NCBI GenBank assembly: GCA_043736395.1
Contig: JAYTCQ010000243.1
Location: 1-7,684, forward strand
Length of the DNA: 7,684 nucleotides
Reading direction: 5' to 3'
Origin: JAFDVL01 sp043736395
GTDB taxonomy: Bacteria; Acidobacteriota; Blastocatellia; RBC074
Made by a program: the position numbers and the translations under genes. How positions within the stretch are numbered: position 1 is the first letter of the stretch; every line of letters begins with the position of its first letter. Of this stretch, positions 1 through 5,333 are shown piece after piece. The notes under the pieces were generated by a model, which worked only from the letters and a program-made list of their open reading frames with translations, made no database searches and had not been told where the DNA came from.

Positions 1-147
1 AATCAAAATTGAAATCGTGAAAACTTAAAATGGCTGTAACTAACAAAAAATTCAATCGCTTACAGCTGTCAATTTTTTCTTAACCGGACACTAATGAGGT
101 AGAACGAAACTTTAGCTTTAATTCGCTTCAATAACTCAGAGGTGCAA
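1..147. other. Upstream non-coding stretch of the ParB-like/Dam cassette
   Basis: No complete gene is visible here. A frame open from position 2 to a TAA at 26-28 (reading IKIEIVKT) could be the last codons of an upstream plus-strand gene, but it is too short to prove. An inverted repeat follows, GCTGTAA at 33-39 and TTACAGC at 60-66 with a 20-nt loop, and a run of six T lies at 73-78. This could be a weak terminator for an upstream gene or an operator for the gene at 148. No convincing -35/-10 pair was found. Confidence 0.3.
139..142 (+). promoter_or_regulatory. Ribosome binding site deciding the ATG at 148
   Basis: GAGG at 139-142 lies five bases before the ATG at 148. The alternative GTG at 142-144 overlaps this GAGG and would have no Shine-Dalgarno of its own. 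The ATG at 148 is therefore preferred. Confidence 0.6.
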
Positions 148-1488
148 ATGATTACTCAAGAAATACCGTTAACAAGTTTGTTACTTGATACTAATAATCC
201 CCGCCTTGAAATCCAAAGAAATCAAAACGAGGCACTTTTAACTATGGCAGCAGTCCAAAGTGAGAAACTTGTACAGCTTGCAAAAGACATTGTTGAATTT
301 GGGATAAATCTAACAGATTTACCGATTGTTATGCCAACAAGTGATGATAAGCCGCGTTTTGTTGTACTTGAGGGAAATCGTAGAGTTGCCGCACTTAAAA
401 TTCTGTCAACTCCTGACATCCTTGGCACAATGGTGAAACCAGTCATAAAAAATCGGTTTAAGAAGTTGAGTGAAAAGTTCCTGAAAGACCCGGTAGATCA
501 TTTATTTTGCGTAGTCGTCAAAGATAGGGATGAAGCAGACCATTGGATCACATTGAAACACGCAGGCCAAAATTCTGGTGCTGGATTAGTTGGTTGGGGA
601 GCTGTGGAAAAAGGTCGCTATGCAGAGCGTAAAGGAACAGTTTCACCCGAATTGCAAATATTAGATTTTGTTAGACAATATGGGAAATTGAATGCAGATG
701 CACTCTCTCGGCTCGGTGAAATAAAGCTTACAAATCTTCAGCGATTGATAAGTGACCCAGCTGTTAGGGCTAAACTCGGAATTAGTATCTCAGATAAGCA
801 GGTAGTGACGAATCATAGCCACGAGGAAGTTGTTAAAGGGCTCGTGAAGGTTGTATTAGATGTGGCACGCAAAGAATTTAAGGTGGATACTATCTACACA
901 AAAGAAAAGCGTGCCGAATACCTGAATAGCTTTAGCAAAAAAGAACTACCAAGCACTCAATTACAAACAGGAGCAATGCATAAGCTAGGCGAACTGCCTA
1001 CGCAAAATCCCTCAACTACAATACAACCAGTGCCCAAACGTCGCTCCAATCCTAAAAGTGGATTACGGACAACTTTAATTCCTAGGACTTGTATCCTTGA
1101 AATCTCAGAGATCAGAATCAATAATGTCTATATTGAGTTAAAGCAACTCAATATAGACAACTACCCAAATGCAGGAGCCGTCCTTTTCAGAGTGTTTTTG
1201 GAATTGAGTCTTGATGCATTTATCGATGCAAATAATCTATCATTAAATCAGAATGCGAAATTGAGAGATAAGCTTACTGCAACTGCAACTTACTTTAAGA
1301 GTAACAATAAGATGACGGATGCTGAATTACAGCCTGTGCGAAGAGCTGCCACAGGGCAAACGCTTCTGGCCTCTGATATTCCGACATTGCATGGATATGT
1401 ACATAACCGTCACTTCAATCCAGCTCCTGGCGATCTCAAAACTGCTTGGGATGATTTGCAAAAATTCGCTCAGATGATTTGGAGTTAA
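148..1488 (+). CDS. ParB/Srx-fold N-terminal domain protein with LEGNRR motif
   Basis: This 446-residue protein starts with a ParB-like region. NNPRL near residue 17 corresponds to the first ParB box, and LEGNRRVAALKIL near residues 74-86 is the GNRR/GERR-type box that in this fold binds nucleotide or DNA. The middle section is helical and includes a stretch like IYTKEKRAEYL (about 250-260). A basic linker (PKRRSNPKSG) leads into a C-terminal helical domain with NAGAVLFRVFLELSLDAF and a final HGYVHNRHFNP segment, which loosely recalls HEPN-like tails; that part is inference. The start is the ATG with GAGG five bases upstream. The methyltransferase gene follows about 20 bp after the stop, so the two are probably co-transcribed. 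The gene is AT-rich compared with those from 2554 onward. It is much longer than a Srx domain alone and has no partner ParA in view, so chromosome partition is unlikely. A DNA-sensing, nuclease or regulatory role in a methylation-linked system is more plausible but unproven. Confidence 0.8.
   Translation: MITQEIPLTSLLLDTNNPRLEIQRNQNEALLTMAAVQSEKLVQLAKDIVEFGINLTDLPIVMPTSDDKPRFVVLEGNRRVAALKILSTPDILGTMVKPVIKNRFKKLSEKFLKDPVDHLFCVVVKDRDEADHWITLKHAGQNSGAGLVGWGAVEKGRYAERKGTVSPELQILDFVRQYGKLNADALSRLGEIKLTNLQRLISDPAVRAKLGISISDKQVVTNHSHEEVVKGLVKVVLDVARKEFKVDTIYTKEKRAEYLNSFSKKELPSTQLQTGAMHKLGELPTQNPSTTIQPVPKRRSNPKSGLRTTLIPRTCILEISEIRINNVYIELKQLNIDNYPNAGAVLFRVFLELSLDAFIDANNLSLNQNAKLRDKLTATATYFKSNNKMTDAELQPVRRAATGQTLLASDIPTLHGYVHNRHFNPAPGDLKTAWDDLQKFAQMIWS
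1125..1159. repeat. Perfect 15-bp inverted repeat inside the ParB-like gene
   Basis: TGTCTATATTGAGTT at 1125-1139 is the exact reverse complement of AACTCAATATAGACA at 1145-1159, with a five-base spacer AAAGC. The element is entirely within coding sequence, where it encodes roughly VYIELKQLNID, between the basic linker and the C-terminal helical domain. The next outer bases (A at 1124, A at 1160) do not pair. It would form a strong hairpin in mRNA or a cruciform, or could be a protein-binding site. Confidence 0.9.
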
Positions 1489-1508
1489 CCTTTACCAGTA
1501 AAAATCAT

Positions 1509-2375
1509 ATGGCAAATCAATTCGGAACACCTTTACGTTATCCAGGTGGTAAAACAAAATTGGCCAATTTTGTTAAGCTCATTTATCAGGAAAATAATTT
1601 GATGGATGGTCATTATTTGGAGGCATATGCAGGCGGAGCAGGTGTTGCGCTGTCCCTGCTTTTTCATGAGTATGTTTCTGACATTCATATTAACGATTTA
1701 AGTCGCTCGGTGTTTTCTTTCTGGCATTCAGTACTAAACGAAACTGATGCCTTGTGCGAATTAATCAATCAAACAGATGTAACTGTTGATGAATGGTATC
1801 GGCAAAAACAGATTCAAACACAAGCGCAAAATTTCAATCTTTTACAACTGGGATTTTCAACCTTTTATTTAAATCGCACGAACCGTTCTGGCATCGTTAC
1901 TGGTGGAATGATTGGTGGTAAAGAACAAACTGGCGAGTGGAAGATAGATGCTAGGTATAACAAAGACACCTTGATTGCTAGAATCAAAAAAATTGCGCGA
2001 TACCGATGTAGAATCCATTTGTACAATCTGGATGCAATAGAATTTTTAACTACCCTCCTTCCGCAACTCCCCACAAACAAAACCTTCACATATCTAGATC
2101 CTCCTTACTTTGTTAAAGGCCAAGGACTTTATGAGGATTATTACCGACCAGAAGATCATGGTGAAGTGGCAAGAATAGTATCTGCTATAGATCATCATTG
2201 GATGGTTTCATATGACAATACTCCTGAAATCGCCGCACTTTACGATAATCACCGAAAGCTCGAATACACCCTCAATTACAGTGCTGCCACTAGCTATGAA
2301 GGATCAGAATTAATATTTTTCTCTGATGACTTGAACGTGCCACTAACCGGCAATCCTACTAAAGTATATTTATAG
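1509..2375 (+). CDS. DNA adenine methyltransferase, class D12 (Dam-like)
   Basis: This 288-residue protein transfers a methyl group from S-adenosylmethionine to the N6 of adenine in DNA. The D12/alpha-group order is visible: TPLRYPGGKTKL at residues 7-18 (motif X), LEAYAGGAGVALSL at 37-50 (motif I, AdoMet binding), and YLDPPY near 195-200 (motif IV, catalytic DPPY). The segment NRTNRSGIVTGGMIGG between them is typical of this class, and the length is normal. The frame is open back to a TTG at 1479, which would overlap the ParB-like gene by 10 bases. The ATG at 1509 is preferred because family proteins begin shortly before TPLRYPGGK. Neither start has a good Shine-Dalgarno at normal spacing (GGAG at 1481-1484 is far from 1509), so translational coupling to the upstream gene is possible. 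The target site cannot be read from sequence; GATC is the common guess for Dam relatives. No cognate restriction endonuclease is adjacent. It is AT-rich like its partner, suggesting joint transfer. Confidence 0.93.
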   Translation: MANQFGTPLRYPGGKTKLANFVKLIYQENNLMDGHYLEAYAGGAGVALSLLFHEYVSDIHINDLSRSVFSFWHSVLNETDALCELINQTDVTVDEWYRQKQIQTQAQNFNLLQLGFSTFYLNRTNRSGIVTGGMIGGKEQTGEWKIDARYNKDTLIARIKKIARYRCRIHLYNLDAIEFLTTLLPQLPTNKTFTYLDPPYFVKGQGLYEDYYRPEDHGEVARIVSAIDHHWMVSYDNTPEIAALYDNHRKLEYTLNYSAATSYEGSELIFFSDDLNVPLTGNPTKVYL

Positions 2376-2451
2376 TAACGAAATCTCAGAATTCTATTTT
2401 ACGTAGTCAAGATCATCAGCCATAATTTCTAGGTTGAGAATTCCCGTGCGT

Positions 2452-2497
2452 CCCGGCGGTTGCACCTCCGGCTAATTTCCGATGTCCCTTCGGGACA
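2452..2497. repeat. REP-like pair of adjacent hairpins
   Basis: The first hairpin, about 2453-2471, pairs CCGG-C-GG with CC-T-CCGG around a TTGCA loop with one mismatch. The second is exact: TGTCCC (2483-2488), loop TTC, GGGACA (2492-2497). Two close GC-rich hairpins in an otherwise AT-rich intergenic region look like a dispersed REP/BIME-type element. It might also slow transcription leaving the methyltransferase gene, though only a broken T-rich stretch follows. The remaining intergenic sequence (2376-2553) shows no gene. Confidence 0.5.
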
Positions 2498-2553
2498 AAT
2501 TAATTTTGTAGAATTTGTAAGGTCAACTATTCAATTTTCTTGGGGGAGAAATT

Positions 2554-4011
2554 ATGAAGACAGTAAAAAATACAATTTTCTTTTTGTTGCTAATTGCGTT
2601 ACCCGCATTAGCCCAACGAACCACAACACAAACGCGTAAGCCTGCTGCGCCAGCGCCTGCTTCGCCTGCGAAAGCGGCTCCGGCTGAACCGGAAACTGTC
2701 AATGATTTAAAGATCAAGACGCGGATGGAAATGCAGGGGTTCAATATGGATTCCACCGTGTACATCAAAGGCGAACGCGAGCGCACCGAACAGACTTTGC
2801 CGGGGATGAACCTGCAAATGGTGACAATTAAGGAATGCGATCTGCGCCGCGATATTCAGATTAACGATAACGCAAAGGTCTACAAAATTGATCCGTTTGG
2901 CGATAACACGCCGACGGCTCCGGTGCCGAAAACTACGACAGCAGCTCCGCCTCCGCCTTCCAATAAACCTACGCGCAAGGGCGGCATCGTCACGATCAAT
3001 GTCACGATGACGGATACGGGGGAGCGCAAGGAAATGTTTGGCTATCAGGCGCGTCATTTGAAAATGGCGATGAGTTTTACTTCCTCGCCGGATGCCTGCT
3101 CTAAGGCGAATATGCGGATGGAAACAGATGGCTGGTACATCAATTTCCGCAATAATTTTAATTGCCGCGAAGAGTTTGTGCCGCGTCAGGCGATTGAGCG
3201 CGGACGCAAACCTGACTGCCTGGACGAATGGAAATACAACGTGCAGGGCAATGTGAAAATCGGCTATCCGGCGGATGTGACGATGACAATGTTCGACGAA
3301 AAAGGGAAGCCGTTCTCGATGCGTCAGCAAATTCTGGAATTGTCACGCGCCAAATTGGATCAGGCTTTGTTTGAAATTCCGGCAGGCTATACCGAAGGCG
3401 ATCCGTATTCGATGAAGGCGATGATGGGCGGAATTGATTTAGGTTCGATTGGCAAAATGGCAGGAGATGCATCGCGCCGCGAAAATTCTTCAACCGCTTC
3501 CGTAGCCGCTAAAAAAGCGGGTACGGTGCGACTCGGCATCGTGCAGCCTTCCGCGAAAATCGGATCAAATGATGTTGGTGAAGGCGTACGCAGTACGCTG
3601 ATGCGCTACATCAACGGCGGCGCGTCTTTAGAAGTAATTCCATTGTCCTCGGCATCAGAGGCTTCATCGAAGCAGTGCGATTTTGTGATGACTTCGAGCT
3701 TGACGCATACACCGGGCAAGAGCGGCGGTGGCCTCGGCGGATTTATGAAAAAAGCCGCGTCGGTCGGAGGACAAATCGCTTCGGGGACGATGGGAACCGG
3801 ATCGTCTTCACCGCAATCAGCAGCGGACGCTTCATCAAGTATCAAATCGAAAGACGAAGTGAGTTATGACTATCAGGTGACTCGCGCTGATGGTTCGTCG
3901 GTGGCTTCGAATTCACAAAAACGCAAAGCGAATTCAGATGGTGAAGATGTGATTTCGCCGATGCTTTCACAAGCCGCGGGTGAAGTGATGCGAGCGGTTT
4001 TGAAGAAGTAG
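2554..4011 (+). CDS. Secreted DUF4412-like protein with Gly/Ser-rich C-terminal domain
   Basis: This 485-residue protein begins with a clear signal peptide (MKTVKN, then IFFLLLIALPALA, with cleavage expected after ALA at residue 20). An Ala/Pro-rich linker follows (about 28-47). Residues 50-280 look like an outer-surface domain of the DUF4412 kind. It has KTRMEMQGFNMDSTVYIKGER near the start, a second Pro-rich insert (about 121-140), several cysteines (95, 182, 204, 222), and the closing ALFEIPAGYTEGDP. A separate C-terminal part begins at about 323 (GTVRLGIVQPSAKIG), contains KQCDFVMTSSLTHT near 373-386 and a glycine-rich stretch at 389-396, and ends ISPMLSQAAGEVMRAVLKK. It is probably periplasmic or envelope-associated; its biochemical function is unknown. 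A strong Shine-Dalgarno, GGGGGAG at 2542-2548, supports the start. Base composition is clearly richer in G+C than the two genes before it. It stands alone, with a palindromic repeat directly after the stop and a terminator at 4077. Confidence 0.85.
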   Translation: MKTVKNTIFFLLLIALPALAQRTTTQTRKPAAPAPASPAKAAPAEPETVNDLKIKTRMEMQGFNMDSTVYIKGERERTEQTLPGMNLQMVTIKECDLRRDIQINDNAKVYKIDPFGDNTPTAPVPKTTTAAPPPPSNKPTRKGGIVTINVTMTDTGERKEMFGYQARHLKMAMSFTSSPDACSKANMRMETDGWYINFRNNFNCREEFVPRQAIERGRKPDCLDEWKYNVQGNVKIGYPADVTMTMFDEKGKPFSMRQQILELSRAKLDQALFEIPAGYTEGDPYSMKAMMGGIDLGSIGKMAGDASRRENSSTASVAAKKAGTVRLGIVQPSAKIGSNDVGEGVRSTLMRYINGGASLEVIPLSSASEASSKQCDFVMTSSLTHTPGKSGGGLGGFMKKAASVGGQIASGTMGTGSSSPQSAADASSSIKSKDEVSYDYQVTRADGSSVASNSQKRKANSDGEDVISPMLSQAAGEVMRAVLKK

Positions 4012-4031
4012 CGCAAACTTTCTAGTTTGCG
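4012..4031. repeat. Palindromic repeat, copy 1 (CGCAAACT arms)
   Basis: CGCAAACT at 4012-4019 and AGTTTGCG at 4024-4031 are exact inverted arms around a TTCT loop. The element begins one base after the TA of the TAG stop at 4009-4011, so it abuts the end of the preceding gene. The same eight-base arms with a different four-base loop recur at 4179-4198. This suggests a small dispersed palindromic element that settles at gene ends. Confidence 0.7.
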
Positions 4032-4076
4032 ATTTTGGCAGCAAATATATTTCACAAAAATTAAATATTTTTTTAC

Positions 4077-4111
4077 AAAAACGGATCGAGAAAAATGCGA
4101 TCCGTTTTTTT
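4077..4111. terminator. Bidirectional intrinsic terminator between convergent genes
   Basis: AAAAACGGATCG at 4077-4088 pairs with CGATCCGTTTTT at 4098-4109 around a nine-base loop. The GC-containing core is ACGGATCG/CGATCCGT. A run of seven T at 4105-4111 follows on the plus strand, and the matching A run gives a T tract on the minus strand. It can end transcription of the gene at 2554-4011 and of the opposing PEP-CTERM gene at 4145-4786. Confidence 0.8.
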
Positions 4112-4114
4112 AAT

Positions 4115-4141
4115 CAGCGCAACCAAGAATTGATTGCGCTG
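4115..4141. repeat. Second inverted repeat in the convergent intergenic region
   Basis: CAGCGCAA at 4115-4122 is the exact reverse complement of TTGCGCTG at 4134-4141, with an eleven-base loop. It sits three bases beyond the stop of the minus-strand PEP-CTERM gene. No T tract follows at once on either strand, so it is probably an accessory hairpin or another short repeat rather than the main terminator. Confidence 0.55.
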
Positions 4142-4144
4142 TCG

Positions 4145-4786
4145 TTAGGTATTCTTCCTTGGGTTTTTTGAGAAATGACGCAAACTGGAAAGTTTGCGGT
4201 ACATTCCGCATTTCCTGCGTCGAGCACGAGCGACCAGTCCCGCCAGTCCTGTTCCCAACAACAACATCGTTGCTGGCTCTGGCACCGGCGCAGTTAATCC
4301 CGGCGCTGTGATGCTAAACGTATCATTTGACGTGTACACGCCAGTTACCAAACTGACTTTGGTGGTGTCCGTACCCGTTCCGGTCGCGGCGGCAAAGATT
4401 CCCGTGCCACCTGTGATGACGTAGCTAATGCTGGCTGACGCGTTGCCTTGTGCATCGGGTGGAGTAAATACATTTGTCAGAGTTCCGAAAAATCTGTTCC
4501 CGTTTGCCAGCGTAAAAGTAAATGTTCCCGTCCCTGGAAATGTACCGTTCGCATTCGGCTTAGTTGGATCAGCGGTGCCGATTCCAAGAAAGCTAAAGTT
4601 GCCAAAAATACTAGTTCCGGTTCCATTCGCTTTGAAAGCGATGGTCGGCGGCGGGACAGATGCATCGGGCAGCGACAAGCCCGTATGAATAACTGAGAAC
4701 GTTACCGTATCTGCTTTGGTTATCGTGACCGCTCCAACCATAAACAGGAAGGCTGCTGTACATGCGAATTTGTGTAGTGTGGTCAT
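4145..4786 (-). CDS. PEP-CTERM sorting domain protein with repeat-derived tail
   Basis: This 213-residue exported protein has a signal peptide (residues 1-25, hydrophobic AAFLFMVGAV, ending ITKA). A Thr/Gly/Phe-rich beta-type body runs over about 26-165, including GTFPGTGTFTFTLANG. A PEP-CTERM signal sits at about 168-191: VPEP, then the hydrophobic PATMLLLGTGLAGLVA, then the basic ARARRRK. In this family the signal directs the protein to the inner membrane, where exosortase cleaves it and releases or anchors it in an extracellular matrix. The basic cluster normally ends the protein. Here about 21 further residues follow (CGMYRKLSSLRHFSKNPRKNT). They are encoded by sequence containing the palindrome at 4179-4198, so the natural stop seems to have been replaced by a repeat. 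The ATG at 4786 has AAGGAA just upstream (about 4793-4798). The cargo function is unknown, and no exosortase gene is in the window. Confidence 0.85.
   Translation of the reverse strand: MTTLHKFACTAAFLFMVGAVTITKADTVTFSVIHTGLSLPDASVPPPTIAFKANGTGTSIFGNFSFLGIGTADPTKPNANGTFPGTGTFTFTLANGNRFFGTLTNVFTPPDAQGNASASISYVITGGTGIFAAATGTGTDTTKVSLVTGVYTSNDTFSITAPGLTAPVPEPATMLLLGTGLAGLVARARRRKCGMYRKLSSLRHFSKNPRKNT
4179..4198. repeat. Palindromic repeat, copy 2, inside the PEP-CTERM reading frame
   Basis: CGCAAACT at 4179-4186 and AGTTTGCG at 4191-4198 flank a GGAA loop. The arms are identical to those at 4012-4031. Read on the minus strand, this copy encodes RKLSSLR in the C-terminal extension of the PEP-CTERM protein, beyond the expected end of the sorting signal. 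Confidence 0.7.
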
Positions 4787-4809
4787 TGAATTGTTCCTTT
4801 TTTGTGAAG

Positions 4810-4826
4810 GTAAGCTGGCAGCTTAC
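4810..4826. repeat. 17-bp palindrome upstream of the PEP-CTERM gene
   Basis: GTAAGCTG at 4810-4817 and CAGCTTAC at 4819-4826 are exact inverted arms around a single central G. The site lies 23 bp upstream of the minus-strand start at 4786, in the expected untranslated leader. It could be a repressor operator or one more short dispersed palindrome. The rest of 4787-4916 holds no gene; an AAAATTAATTTT palindrome at 4859-4870 is also present. Confidence 0.5.
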
Positions 4827-4862
4827 AGAGTTAGCTGAAAAACGGGGCTGATGGTTGAAAAA

Positions 4863-4894
4863 TTAATTTTGGGTGGGGAGCGGAGACTCCCCCC
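4863..4894 (-). terminator. Probable terminator of the SDR-SnoaL operon
   Basis: On the minus strand, downstream of the SnoaL-like stop, GGGGAG and CTCCCC (plus-strand 4887-4892 and 4875-4880) form a stem with a six-base loop. It is followed by ACCC and then the AT-rich AAAATTAATTTT. The T tract is interrupted, so this is a moderate-quality intrinsic terminator. Confidence 0.5.
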
Positions 4895-4916
4895 GTTCAT
4901 GAAAGTTTGTTTTCGA

Positions 4917-5309
4917 TCAAACCAGCATTAGTGAATTATCGTCAAAGACTTCAAGCTTTGTGATCTTGCCGTCTTTCATTGTCCAGACGTGAACCAGCCT
5001 GTTTTCAATTTTCTTACCAGTTGGTTTGTATGTTCCAACATTGCGCACGATGACCGCAATTTTATTGCCTTGCGCGATGTATTCCTGTACCTCGAATGAT
5101 TCAAATTCATACGCCTCTGCCAGCTTGGTAAAAAACTGTGCGATTTGTTCAAGGCCTTTGTAGGAGCCGACCCAGGGGATTACGCCCGCTGGGCCATTGG
5201 CAATAAATTCCCCATCGGCGGTATAAAAGCTGAGGACGCTGGCAATATCGCCGCGAGCGAATGCGGCGTAACCTTCTTTGGCGATTTCGACATTTTCTTG
5301 TTCGGTCAT
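4917..5309 (-). CDS. SnoaL-like / NTF2-like superfamily protein
   Basis: This 130-residue protein is the usual size for a single SnoaL-like (NTF2-fold) domain, a cone-shaped alpha+beta barrel that binds small hydrophobic molecules and in some members acts as an isomerase, cyclase or hydrolase. The N-terminal helix region reads VEIAKEGYAAFARGDIASVL, then FYTADGEFIANGP. The later strands are AVIVRNVGTYKPTGK and LVHVWTMKDGKITKLEVFDD, all characteristic of the family. There is no signal peptide, so it is expected to be cytoplasmic. The start ATG at 5309 has AGGAG at 5314-5318, four bases upstream. It follows the SDR gene by 24 bp on the same strand and is probably co-transcribed with it. The substrate cannot be predicted from sequence. 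Confidence 0.87.
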   Translation of the reverse strand: MTEQENVEIAKEGYAAFARGDIASVLSFYTADGEFIANGPAGVIPWVGSYKGLEQIAQFFTKLAEAYEFESFEVQEYIAQGNKIAVIVRNVGTYKPTGKKIENRLVHVWTMKDGKITKLEVFDDNSLMLV

Positions 5310-5333
5310 AATTCTCCTTTTATGGTTGGTTAT

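Noticed and set aside
148..1488. Chromosome or plasmid partition ParB
   Set aside because: No ParA neighbour, no clear helix-turn-helix ParB centre, and the box motif is GNRR with a different C-terminal domain. A classical parABS role is not supported.
1479..2375. Complete restriction-modification system
   Set aside because: No gene beside the methylase shows restriction endonuclease motifs. The ParB-like partner might cleave DNA, but that cannot be claimed from its motifs.
2707..3330. Long minus-strand open frame (207 codons) opposite the secreted protein gene
   Set aside because: It is rich in His/Arg with no recognisable domain, lies wholly antisense to a well-supported gene with signal peptide and Shine-Dalgarno, and is a typical shadow of GC-rich codons.
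3586..3600. GCGTAC-GCA-GTACGC hairpin in the secreted protein gene
   Set aside because: A six-base stem is expected by chance at this composition and has no supporting context.
4194..4696. Plus-strand open frames opposite the PEP-CTERM gene
   Set aside because: They are Val/Pro-rich mirror translations of the Gly/Thr-rich secreted protein. The minus strand has a signal peptide, a PEP-CTERM motif and a ribosome binding site, while the plus strand has none.
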